From Gymnopilus junonius (taxonomy: Eukaryota > Basidiomycota > Agaricomycetes > Agaricales > Galerinaceae): a stretch of 64,000 bases of DNA. Location of the stretch: assembly GCA_015501075.1 (NCBI GenBank), contig JADNYJ010000106.1, forward strand, positions 62,001-126,000, written 5' to 3'. The notes under the pieces were generated by a model. That model had not been told where the DNA came from and ran no database searches. It saw only the letters and a program-made list of their open reading frames with translations. A program made the translations under genes and the position numbers. Below are positions 37,468-47,951 of this stretch, piece by piece (within the stretch, counting starts at the first letter, position 1; every line of letters starts with the position of its first letter).

Positions 37468-40400
37468 GTTAAGGTAGGGGCCATACAGAACTGGCTAGCT
37501 TATGTAATCCAAAATCACTCCGAAAAGCAAGCTCGATTGTTTCCTCAACAATCTCAAAATTATTATTTGGATGCCTAGGAATGATAGAGTATATACCAAG
37601 CTTCAATTCTTTGGTCTTACTTTTTTTAAATTCCATCTTGAGGAGAAATTATTTCCTGATAAATATTTTCTCACCAAAAAGCATCAGAATGGCCCAAAAG
37701 CTCAATTGGCAATTGAAAGGAAAAAAATCAAAATTTGGTCACCGATATTTTGTGGCTTATATAATACAGTCACGTGATATCAAAGGGTGCAAGTAGGTGG
37801 CCCTCCTGTGCCAAAAAAAGTGAATATTGTGTGTAAAATTATCTGGATCCCCTCTAAATCATGGGCTGATGATCTAAAGCATCTATTGCTTGACTAGGCA
37901 ACCTTGGACAGGCTGAAAGCCATGAGAAAGCCACTGTGAAGGATGTTTCTGATGAAGAAGACACTGATTTTGAAGAATACTTACTCAAACATGGATTCTT
38001 TGTTGCTGATGATGGGGAGTGTTTTTCAGAGGACAGTGATGAGGAATACAGTTCAGAGAGTGAAGCTGAAGAGCTGATGGAGGATGAGGTCCATGCACTG
38101 AAGAATGAGGCTGCTATACATTGTTTCAATCAGGTGCTTTTTGAGGCACAGGCAATGGCCATCAAAGCTGAGCAAGAAGCAATGGGAGAGCAGCACAAAT
38201 GGAAGCATCACTACACAGGAAACTCAGTACAAACAAAGCAATACCATACACAGAAGCACCAGCAGCTTGCAAGTACAGGACAGCAATTCATCAGTTCTAT
38301 GTTTTTGAAGAAGAGCAAGGAACCCACTTTGCAAAAGGAGAAAACTGTAGTGGAAGTTATTGAAATTGAGGATGGTTCTGAATGTGAATCCTCTGATGAA
38401 GGGGATGATGATATTGATGCATTGCTGGATAGGTTATTCCCTGGGCAGCAGGTCAGTTATACCAATTTGAAATGTAGAATTTACAGGAAAACTCACTCGA
38501 CAGGTGAATCAGAACATCAATCTTACCACAAGAGAACCAGATACTCCCACCTCTATGAGCCAAGCTGCAGCTGAGGCTGAAAGCTCAATGACGGAAGCTC
38601 ACAAGAAGGTCAAAGGACTTCTTCGAGAACTTAGAAATAGTCACCATCCCCATGATAACAGTCCTGAAACAGCAACTGATCAGCTTCTCAATGGATTATG
38701 CTATAAAGACTTCCCTTCCTTGTGTCGTGCATGCGCAAAACTCAGTGTGAAAGCCAAAGACAAGATGATCGATGTCTTCTTTCAGAGTCGCATCACAGCC
38801 ATGGTGGCAACTTTGAACCTTTACTTGGACCTGCAGGTCTCATATACGTGGCGCGAATCATCTGTTCTCACTGCTAAAGCTATGGGCCATGGTGTCAAAC
38901 ATGCACGGAATCTTCAGAAGTGGATTAAAGTTTCCTTCATTCCGAGAAGCTTCCATTACATCGATATGGAACATACCAATCTTCCATTCTGGATGATGAA
39001 GACTTCCAAAGAGACATTCAGCTTCACCTCATGGAAATTGCAAGGAAGGGATACATACGAGCTCAAGCATTGTTGATTACGTTGCAACACCTGAAGTCCA
39101 AGGGTGTTTGGGGACAAAAGCTCGAGGAATTCATGTGCACACTGCACGAAGGTGGCTCCACAAACTCAGCTGGCAGTACACACAAAAAAAGAAGGGGATG
39201 TACATTGACAGCCATGAGAGAGAGGATGTATCAATATTGGAAGAAGTTTGTTGAGCGCTGGAAGGAGTATGAGAAGCAGTTCATTATTTATGACAATAAT
39301 GGAAAAGTTCCTCAACACCTACCGATTTCCCGTTCCCCAGCGTGCATTCCATCTAATCCTTGTAACTCATGATGAGTCCACCTTTTATGAAAATGATCGG
39401 CAGGAAAACATACTGGGTTCATGACAACACAAAGGCTGTGGCAGAGAAGAAGGGTGAGGGTCAGTCTATCATGGCTTCTGATTTCTTGACAGTGGAGTGG
39501 GTCGACTGACAGATGGGAATGAGCAAGCCTTTCTTTTGTGAGATAGCAAATCAATGACTTACCAATTAAATTCCAGGGAGGTACGCCTATTTTTCAAAGC
39601 AGGGAAAAATCGAGATGGGTATTTCGATTCCGATGACCTTTTAGAACAGGTCGACGGAGCAATGGATGTCTTTGAAGAGAAGACGAAAGGATTGGCAACC
39701 GCCTTTTTATATTTGACAATGCACCAAGCCACCAAAAGCGAGCGCCGGATGCATTATCTGCAAGAAAAATGCCCAAAGGCATTCATGCAACATGGCGGCA
39801 TCATAAGGATGGACCAAAAATGCGAAGCACCACATTTGGACCAGAGAACACACCTCAAGACCTCTACTATCCAGATGACCACCCCACACTACCAGGTTGG
39901 TTTAAAGGAATGGAAAACATTATCAGGGAGTGAGGATTGTGGCCGGCTACTGGTCTGAATGCACAGTGTGAGGGTTTCAAATGCGAGGTGGGGAAAACTG
40001 CCTGCTGCTGTCGATTTTATTATTTTCACAGCCAGATTTCACAAATCACAAATCTCACCTTGAGGAGTTCATCACTTCCCGAGGTCATATTTGTGACTTC
40101 TATCCAAAGTACCACTGTGAGCTCAACTTCATTGAGCAGTACTGGGGAGCCGCCAAGTTGGTCTACAGGAGCACCCCGAAGACGCATGACATGAAAGAGA
40201 TGGAAGAGAACATAAAGAACGCACTTGACAGCGTGCCGCTTCTTCAGATCCAACGGTGAGAGTCACCTCGGGCATCGTGTCAAGCTAAAATTAACAAATC
40301 TTATCAGTTATGCAAATCGAGCGGCACGATTTATCAGTGCTTACGTCCAGGGTTTGAGTGGTCCGGAAGCCGCTTGGGCAAACCGTAAATATCACGGGCA

Positions 40401-40617
40401 TCGCACATTGCCCCCCGACATAGCCTCAAAGCTCAAAAAAGAGCACGAAAAGAAGTATGCAGCTACTAATACTAATGCATAATATTTTAGTTATTTTTTG
40501 ACGAATTTCCGGGCCCAAAATTTTTTACTTTTTCCAAAAGTCCATATTTTGCACCTCTTGGCGCTTATATAATACAATTACATAAGCTAGCCGGTTCTGT
40601 ATGGCCCCTACCTTAAC
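37468..40617 (+). mobile_element. DDE transposon, 3.15 kb, with 41-bp terminal inverted repeats
   Basis: GTTAAGGTAGGGGCCATACA and 21 further bases at 37468-37508 are repeated inverted at 40577-40617 with one mismatch (CTGG against CCGG, a CpG-type change). Both ends carry TTAA at the border, so the target duplication may be TA or TTAA; this cannot be decided because the sequence is palindromic. Inside is a large broken transposase gene. The right end abuts the conserved flank of kinase unit C (ACGTGATTGCC). The left end adjoins the Gypsy remnant. Confidence 0.85.
37936..40482 (+). pseudogene. DDE transposase of a large agaricomycete family (broken)
   Basis: An acidic N-terminal part (DEEDTDFEEYLLKHGFFVAD) is followed by SSVLTAKAMGHGVKHARNLQ, LMEIARKGYIRAQALLITLQ and the catalytic core: first acidic site THDESTFYEND, then WVHDNTKAVAEKKGEGQSIM, FKAGKNRDGYFDSDDLLEQV, second acidic site FDNAPSHQKR, a Cys cluster CEGFKCEVGKTACCCR and the third site YPKYHCELNFIEQYWGAAKL. 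The C terminus is AARFISAYVQGLSGPEAAWA then NRKYHGHRTLPPDI. The reading frame changes several times and a TGA interrupts ENIIRE-GLWPATG, so it is inactive as it stands. CpG is scarce before about 38490 and normal after it. The layout matches the agaricomycete transposases with a D-D-E core that are annotated only as DDE-domain proteins. Confidence 0.82.
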
Positions 40618-40709
40618 GTGATTGCCACCATGAACATTTGACATGAACGACGACTTTCCCCAACCACATCGAATACAACCTGCATTCTTTTCCACTGCCG
40701 ACCATTAGC

Positions 40710-42304
40710 ATGGTCCTAGTGAGCCCATTGCTTACAAATCGTCCCTCACACTTTATGACCTATGACTTTCTAGATTCCATTTGACCCCGGTTCTCTTCAA
40801 TTCGACAAAAACGATAGGTGGCAATGGTGGGACTCGATGCACAGTTGGTTTGCAGAGCGAGGATACACCCTTTATGATTACCTCCCGGACGGAGACAACT
40901 ACAGGAAGTTTTCTCATTGGAAGCCCTCCAGGCCTTGCCCAGGGCCTATTGACTTCCCTTATCCTTACATGGGATCAGACGAAGATCCAACGGACTACGT
41001 AATGATTACGGAGAGGTGTGCTCCTGGATTTATTATAGAATTTCTTCTTCTCTAATTATGATCGATATAAGGGTCGTGTTATTTTTGCACAGGATAACGA
41101 AGGTCGTCATCTCGCCATTAAACTCTTAAAGGGTGGTTCCGAGGAGGTCAAGATATCAAAGTCTTTGAAGGACGAATCGTGTCTTCGCGATATGGAAACA
41201 TATTCCTTGCGTATTGCCTGTATTGGATCTCCTGCCTTGCGAAGGGCACTGGTTCGTTGTTATGCCTAGGTTGGTTCAAAAGCGTCCTGTGCCCTTTGAG
41301 GTTTTCATTCAACTTCCTCTATGCAGGTGGGGCGAAGTTGACTATACACCATGGTTTTCTACCATGTATCACGCTGTCTCCCATATGCACTGTCTTTTGA
41401 AGGTGAAAACTTTACTAATTATATAATTACACCCTAACATCTCACAGGGATTGACCTTTCTTCATAACCATCGGATTTTCCACAGAGTTTGTTTCCGTTC
41501 ATCCGTTTCTCGTACATTCTCATTATTATCTTCTTGCTTAGGACGTGGCACACAGAAATATTCTAGTTAACAGATTGGCGTATTTCCGAGATCGCCGTAA
41601 GACTTTCTCGATGCAGTTTGACCTGGAGAAAAAAGAAAAGTTGCGATATGCCTTATTCGACTTCGATCGTGCGATTCTGCTCGATAAAGAAACCTACGGC
41701 GAAAACCCTATATTACCAATCCACTTCGTTGACCGGGGCTTCTATATTCCCCCTTACGAACGTTTGCTCGGTTATCCTGACTTTGATCCATTCAAGTACG
41801 ATGTGGCTTGCCTTGGAATTTATTTTGATGAAACATTTGGGGTACTTTTCTTACTTTGTTTTGATTCGATTTGATATACTGATGGCTTCGCAACAGGATC
41901 ATATACCCGACGCCCCTCTTCTAGCCCCTCTCATTGATAGGATGTTAACGGCCAATATTGAAAAGCGGTTCACCGCTGCACAAGCCCTTGCCTTCACTGA
42001 ATACATCCTCAGTAACGTCTCACGAACTATCCCAACATACGGAAAGCGTCGTACTTGGAGAGGTAGTTACTATGAACGCGATCGCTGGAAAGATTTACCA
42101 GAAGAATTTGTTACTACGTGGGCATCCTACCGTGATAACAGCTTTTCCGGTATGACCAGATTCCAGATCTGGTTTGTTCTTCGTGGTAGGATTGTAGCGT
42201 GGTATGCGTTGTATGGTTATCGCTGTATCCATCGCGCTGTCTCAAGTATACCCAAGAGCATCCTGCGTATTGTTAGCAATATTCTTTCTATGTGTGTTAG
42301 ATGA
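40710..42304 (+). pseudogene. Protein-kinase-like gene, unit C copy (two frame breaks)
   Basis: First exon ATGGTCCTA at 40710, exon 2 IPFDPGSLQF and WQWWDSMHSWFAERGYTLYD. Near 41000 one base is missing compared with unit B (TACGTAATGATT where B has TATGGTAACGATT), and near 41200 one extra base disrupts the segment that becomes MPVLDLLPCEGHWFVVMPR. In between, GRVIFAQDNEGRHLAIKLLK is intact. Downstream exons are intact: GLTFLHNHRIFHR, DVAHRNILVNRLAYFRDRRK, ALFDFDRAILLDKETYGENP and the C-terminal exon to 42304. The first deletion creates a possible new splice donor (TAC-GTAATG) that could bypass the break, but the second has no such escape. It is probably a young pseudogene, unless both are assembly errors. 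Confidence 0.75.
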
Positions 42305-43036
42305 GCTTTCCGACTGCCTATGCAGCGGTCTTCCCGTATCGATGCCTTAATGCTTATCCACCTATCTACCTACCTTTGAATAGTTGTTTATGTCTTGCTT
42401 GCCTGCGGGTTACCTACTGGCCATGATAATTGAAGAGCAATGTTGACGATTCTTGGCCGTCATGCTCCGGAACATGGTTCCAGGGATTGAAAAATGCGAT
42501 GATCATCATGGCTTTAAAATGACTCCAACGGTGCACCTCCAATAGAAAATGATTTGGAAAAATGTTTCCAGTTCATACCGACATTTCAATCCCTAGATTA
42601 GGCGCAATCTAATATGTGACCAACCTTAGGGAACTTGGGTCTTAAGGGCAGAAACTCAACAGAAACTTGACGCAATTTTTCCTGAAAAATAAATATGGTG
42701 CTGCTGGTCTAATTAATCCATGAAGTCTCAAAAACTGTTCATACCCTCGTTCATGTGGTTGATACCTTGCTGTGACAGCAGTAGTAGGAGTGGTACCAAG
42801 ATAGTATCCTAAGCTGCCCTGGGCGGGAGGGTCGTCTCAACGTCCAGGTGTAACAACCGACAGGACTGATTGAGACGGAAGGAACGCCCAAGGCCCGGAG
42901 ACGACGATACGTAGTTAGCTGGCCATGTATCTGGATAATCTTCAGAACACAGCGCTCGGGAAGGGAGCAGTGCTGTGTATAATACTATCACTATCACTCC
43001 ACTTTTCGAGCGCAGCTCTGAGTCTATTTTTACGCT
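42305..43036. other. Spacer inside unit C, no gene seen
   Basis: A minus-strand frame at 42809-43156 overlaps the upstream region of the small gene and has no motif. Confidence 0.4.
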
Positions 43037-43050
43037 GATAAGAATGTGGG
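43037..43050 (+). promoter_or_regulatory. Shared upstream box GATAAGAATGTGGG, unit C
   Basis: Same core as in units A and B, 215 bases before the start codon of the small gene. TATTTAAGG near 43189 is a candidate TATA element at about -60. Confidence 0.4.
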
Positions 43051-43251
43051 TGCACGCCCACAACCTCAGCTGATTCTCCTTTGTTCTTTGTTCCTCTCCT
43101 TCTCTTTGACATGCATACTTCATGATGGTAGCTGATAGCGAATCTGAGACTCGCAACGCAATTGAACCCGGCTTACGAGTTTCCGGACTATTTAAGGCTG
43201 GACATTCTATGCCCTATGTTTTACCAACTTCTTCCCATCTCGGTCGAAAGC

Positions 43252-44084
43252 ATGTCCAACAATTACGCATTTCTTCAAGGCAACCCCCCATCCTATAATA
43301 ATGCCACTGCTGCCCCTAGAGGTTATGGGAATGGCGGACAAGGCCCTCCGACTTTGCCGCCAGCCCCTGCACAGCATCCAGCTGTGAACCAATCTCCCAA
43401 TCGTATTTTTCATATGGGAACTCGATGTCGCTTGGTCCGGGATGAGACGGCCGATGTCAGCATACAAAATGTCATCTTGAAGGGTCTCAATATAGACGAT
43501 GTGTGCAACGCTAAGGTCACTTTTCCAGCAGGAACACAGGTGATAATTGCTGGCGTATCCAGTCGTCGAGTTGAACAGGCAAGTGATCTCTTTTCAGACA
43601 TGGAAGAATACCTGAACTTATTCATTTGACTATAAAGCAACCCAGCCCCACTGCTCCAAAATACGCATTGTACCTTACCACAGCCAAGAAAGTTGCTCAG
43701 GTGTATTGCGCCGACCTCTCGGATTTGACCACAAATAAGTGTACCCATTCAAACCTTAAGTCAATCATCAATACAGACGACATGCCTAATAAGATCTTGT
43801 CGGTAAGAGTCCTTTGTTTGTTTGCTGGATATTGATCGATGGGAATTGCACAGTCCGGGGATGTCGTTTATGTCAGACGTGCCTTCAACGGTATGTCCGT
43901 GAATCAACCAGTCAAGATCACCCGAATAGCCACTTCGCATGTATGTCGAGCTTGCAATAATCCACGCAGGAATTGTTTATTAATTTTTTGATGATATCCT
44001 TAGTTAAAAACAGCAATAACTCCGTCAAGGAATATCGAGTATAATATCACTCCACTGAAGATGCAGCCAGTGGAATTGGAATAG
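43252..44084 (+). CDS. Small protein with N-terminal PPSY motif, unit C copy
   Basis: Four exons, 43252-43578, 43638-43802, 43854-43940 and 44004-44084, give 219 residues. It starts MSNNYAFLQGNPPSYNNATA; a Pro/Gly/Gln-rich region leads to NRIFHMGTRCRLVRDETADV and a series of short beta-like segments: FPAGTQVIIAGVSSRRVEQ, PKYALYLTTAKKVAQVYCAD, HSNLKSIINTDDMPN, GDVVYVRRAFNGMSVNQPVK. No signal peptide, no membrane segment, no known domain. Intron 1 uses a GC donor (CAG-GCAAGT). Compared with units A and B the last exon has lost four bases, so the protein stops about 14 residues early. PPSY fits the PPxY motif bound by WW domains, for example of Rsp5/Nedd4-type ubiquitin ligases; that link is an inference. 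I know no family for it. Confidence 0.65.
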
Positions 44085-44491
44085 TGGATAGAATGCTCAC
44101 TCAGGAAGAGTTAGAGAGAGTTTAGGCTTGGGAGCTGGGGCCGGGAGGCTGATACTTATGAATTACAAATTTTACATTGCGAGTGTACCGCTTTCTGCAA
44201 GCTTTCTGGCAGCAGAAGAAAGACAAAGCGGCATAGGCCAAGATCGCTTTCACACTAGTTCGAATACAGAGGCCGTTAATCAACTAATGATGCAGCGATG
44301 ATGCATTGACCAATCATTGAATATGTAGCACCTCAAGGGCTTCTTTTCCACAGTATACACACAGGTGTCAGGCTTCTGATCATAAGAATGACATCAAACG
44401 CCCACAACCTTTGGCAGGCTTCCTTTCTCATAGCCTCCTGGGTACGATATAATCGATTGCGCTCACGTCTTACACGTGTGAGGACTTATCG

Positions 44492-45336
44492 ATGATATGT
44501 AAATTATTTGGCATCAGAAAACCACCAGTTTTTGTTCCATTACGCACTCAATGTTGTAATGCCATTCCCCGACCCTGCATTCGAGAAGGAGGGACGCTTT
44601 GTTACCTTGCATATGATGAAAATGCAGACATCGATGAACAGGATGTCATACGGAACAAGATATCTGCAACAGACCAGTATGAACCCAAGACTACCGTTCT
44701 CAGAGCTGGAACACCAGTCAGAGTTGTCAGCTGTACCACAAGAAAACTTGATGCAACGGTACGAAATGTTGTACATCTTCTGCCTACAGTTATTTATATT
44801 CTCATGTTCTTCACTTTAGAATGGAGGCGAGATGCCAACAGAACCAAAGTATGCTCTGTATACTGTCCAAGCTGCTAGTAAAGTCAACGTCGTTATCCGA
44901 GAACCGGGAGGGGAGATTTATATTTATTCATGTGCACATGAAGACCTGAAGAGCAATGCCGAGGATAGATCCTTCCCAAAATCTGTTCTTACAGTTAAGT
45001 GAAATTTCGCTCTGCCTGGGGGTTATTTTACTCAGATGTAACTGTAATCAGCTCAGAGCACGCGTCAGGGTGAGGAGGAAATTCAATTCCGACGTCATTG
45101 AAGATGCGGTAGTTGAAGTAGTCGATGTCATGAGCACACAGGTACGATGTTGACTTATGATATTTTACTGATCTACTTCGGTTAGCTATAGCTGCAGCAA
45201 ATCTTCGCCCATCAGCGCTCAAGAAAATCAAATACGTGTATCTAGGCTGAAATTAGACTCTAAACAAATTCAATTTTACGTCGATAGGAAACTGACTCAT
45301 CACGATTTGGGACTTCTTGATAGTCGATCTTCCTAA
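44492..45336 (+). CDS. Diverged fourth member (D) of the small-protein family
   Basis: Exons 44492-44758, 44820-44993 and 45052-45141 join in frame. They align in order with the unit C gene: EGGTLCYLAYDENADIDEQD against GTRCRLVRDETADVSIQN, MPTEPKYALYTVQAASKVNV against SPTAPKYALYLTTAKKVAQV, and LRARVRVRRKFNSDVIEDAV against SGDVVYVRRAFNGMSVNQPV. A last exon with YVDRKLTHHDLGLLDSRSS ending at 45336 matches the YVVDRMLTHDEVE end of unit A, but its join needs one base more or less than the visible splice sites allow. The N terminus lacks the MSNN...PPSYN part, and the start at 44492 is uncertain. It has no kinase partner. CpG content is normal. Confidence 0.5.
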
Positions 45337-45936
45337 AAGGCGGCCGAGGGGAAGGGATACGACAAAAGGGCCAAGGTGCGAAATTATAGTCAAGGCAAAT
45401 AACTGCAGCAGTTTGGAGATAAATATTCTGACCTATAGTATATAGATACACAACTGTCGTTGTAGCTCAACTATCGTAAAACGTACCAGCTGTGCAAGTG
45501 TTCTTTACCATTCGTTTTTAAATTTGAAGTGGTATTAATTTTTAATGCTGCAGTATTTTCAAGCAGAAATTGTGTATAAGAAAGGGTTCTTCTGTATTGC
45601 ATGATCCCAAAAGTCTACACATGGGCCGATGGTCATTGACTCTTCTATCCTAGGTGCTCCGTATTCGGTAGAAATATTGTACATTTTTTTTGTCATAAAT
45701 TACAGAACACGCATCCTTCAGCTCAAACTTGACACTCCATTCCTCTTGAGGTCTGCGTGAAACCATCAATTTATAACACGTTCCGGAAGAAACTAGTGAA
45801 AAGAAAAGAGGAGCTTACTCTTTGGAATATTCGGTCTGACGGAGTTAGCCCACATGGTTGTGAACGCACTGAGAAAAGGAGTGAGAAATTTAAATCACAC
45901 GAAAACAAGCCAGGATCTTTTGAGATACTTGGATAC
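45337..45936. other. Intergenic, no gene seen
   Basis: AT-rich, with no supported open frame. 3' flank of the leftward GH5 gene. Confidence 0.45.
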
Positions 45937-47951
45937 TCACTCGGGTTGACCCAAGTCATTAAGCTGTCCAGGTTCCAAGCTGCCAGTGTCTGCACCACAG
46001 CAGGGTGCGGACGTGCCCCAGACTATGCGCAAAATGCGCCAGTCAGTCACCGGCAGTGCTGAACATGAGAGGGAGAGCCATACTGGGTCCAGCAGCCCAG
46101 ATCGACCAGCCGATGTAAACATGTTAGTGGGAGGTAGTCAAGCATGGTGTCGATGAACTGATTGATGTAAGGGAGAAAAATAAGGAATTAGGCTTGGTGT
46201 GAATTTCAAAGAGAGTTTATTGACAACTTGGAAGCAGTTCTCATTGTTCCCTCCTCTGAATTCACTGATCATGGCTCTGTTGGGAATGTGATATATTAGT
46301 TGGGTTTGGAGAAATTTTAGCAGGAAATGATACTTGCTTGAAATGGTTCTCCTGCAACCATGTCATCAGGTTCGCCAGATTGGAAGGGGCTATCAAATAC
46401 AAGATTTAGACGGATGTGTCGTACAAAGTAAATGGCAAGAAAATACGAACCAGGTTGCGTGCACTCGTCATGACTGCCCGAAAAATCAATATCCAAATAC
46501 TATCACAGAGTAATTGCAATTACTCCTCTGTCATCTGGCCAACAATAAATAAATAAACAATCTCAAAGAACCCACCTCATGGATATCAATAGCCGTATTC
46601 CTCAGCGGATCCACTAGCTTATTCAAAAACTGACTCGAGGGTGCATCATTTGCCCCCATCATCTGTGTCCACAAATGACTGCCCGTGAACCCATTGCCAG
46701 GTGCAAGGATCAGCTGAGGTGCTCCAGCAGCGCAGATGTGGTCGATCGCAACTTGGTTGTTGAGCAGGATGAGTTGGGTTGGCTAGCCTAACAAGTATGT
46801 ATCAGTTATGTGCACCAGGAGGAATGAAAAAAAAAAAGAAAAGGAGGGTACCATGTCATGTGGCTCGTTGTTGATCCCGAATACGACTTTAGGTTGATTG
46901 GAATTGAATTGGAATTGTGTTTTATTTATATCATAGCTTGTTTTACATGACATTGTTTATTGCTATGTAGTGTGACATGGTATGACTATGAATCGACGGG
47001 TGAGTTCACCCCAGAATTGGCTGAATTGGAGGGTGGTGGCTGCTGTTGGATCTGTGGTGTTTCCTATGACCTGTTTAATTTGAAATAAAGATAAACATAA
47101 TGGTTAAAGGAAGGTTTGACATGATGAGCAGGAAGATAGGAGGAAAGAGGACGTACGCTCCTGGAGAATGGTTGACTCGAGGGATCACTGGTCAGTAATT
47201 GAAAGAGTAAGTAAGTGAGGAAATAAAATATGATAAATATATGAGATTTGGCGCACTTGTATCGCATATAATTATGCAGATCAATAAGCGCATAAGCGCC
47301 TTTCATCAGTGCAATATAATTCACCATGTCTGCATATTCACTGAAATACTGTCGAAAAAGAAAAAGAAACAACCAGGGATTTCAGCTCAGGGAGAAGTAT
47401 AAAATAAAACATAATAGATAAGTGAAAGAAGAACGTGGAGATGGTACTCACCGTCTCATTGAACCGCGCCCCAAGACCCAACTCGAGCGGCGCCATACGC
47501 TCCATGAGGAACGTCACACGAAAAAAGTTGATCTTCTCCTGGTCGACGAAGATGTCGATCGTGCTCTAGAGTGAATGAGATCACAATGTGATGTCAGCAA
47601 TAGACAATAGTCAAACGAAGATAAAGTGCATAATTCCAGAAACCTTATTAATGAACGCATAGTCCACCCCAAATCGACCTGGGAGGCCTTGGCCTTTTAC
47701 ACCGAACACGCCGAATTCGCCTCCGGACTTGAATTGATGATGAAGAATGGAATTTAGGATACGAGGAGCATAGGGTGGGAGGAAGTTGGGTTGGGTTGGG
47801 GGGGGGGGTTAATAGAAGAAAGTCAGAGAGGTGATGCATGAGAGGGTAGGTTTGAAGGGCGAATACTCACTTCATTGACGCCTGCGTATAGGATTTTGGC
47901 CAGCGCCACTGTGCTGCTGGTGAGGAGCGTGAGGAGCGGTGCGAGGAACAT
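45937..47951 (-). CDS. Secreted GH5 endo-beta-1,4-glucanase (cellulase)
   Basis: Start at 47951 with signal peptide MFLAPLLTLLTSSTVALA. Exons then read KILYAGVNE, SGGEFGVFGVKGQGLPGRFG, STIDIFVDQEKINFFRVTFL, APLELGLGARFNE, YFSEYADMVNYIALMKGAYA then LIDLHNYMRY, DPSSQPFS, GNTTDPTAATTLQFSQFWGE, VVFGINNEPHDM (acid/base Glu in NEP), LILAPGNGFTGSHLWTQMMG, NKLVDPLRNTAIDIHE, DFSGSHDECTQPGS, PSNLANLMTWLQENHFK, MISEFRGGNNENC (nucleophile Glu in SEF), YIGWSIWAAGPSMALPLMFS, and the last exon TGSLEPGQLNDLGQPE. At least ten introns. The layout is that of fungal GH5 endoglucanases (subfamily 5 type) without a visible cellulose-binding module. It cuts internal bonds of cellulose during plant wall decay. An AT-rich TATATATATAA near 48071-48081 may be its TATA region. 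The Arg in SEFRGG, where Gly is usual, is odd. Confidence 0.92.

Larger units (their letters stand above)
29740..38490. other. CpG-depleted, AT-rich repeat block
   Basis: CpG is rare here, about one per 200-300 bases by eye in 30.3-35.9 kb, whereas flanking genes have many per 100 bases. TG and CA are abundant. The block contains the solo LTRs, the Gypsy remnant and the left half of the DDE transposon, and it overlaps the end of unit B. This is the footprint expected of long-term cytosine methylation and deamination of repeats. Stretches at 30282-31450 and 33678-35900 show no intact gene. Confidence 0.75.
40612..44084 (+). repeat. Duplicated two-gene module, unit C
   Basis: The third module copy is split from units A and B by the repeat block. 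Its 5' flank survives only from the ACGTGATTGCC box on; everything further left is transposon. Gene order and upstream box are as in A and B. Confidence 0.8.

Noticed and set aside
23690..44084. Possible defence island or biosynthetic cluster
   Set aside because: No NLR, nuclease, synthase or transporter genes are present; only kinase-like genes, the small family and transposons.
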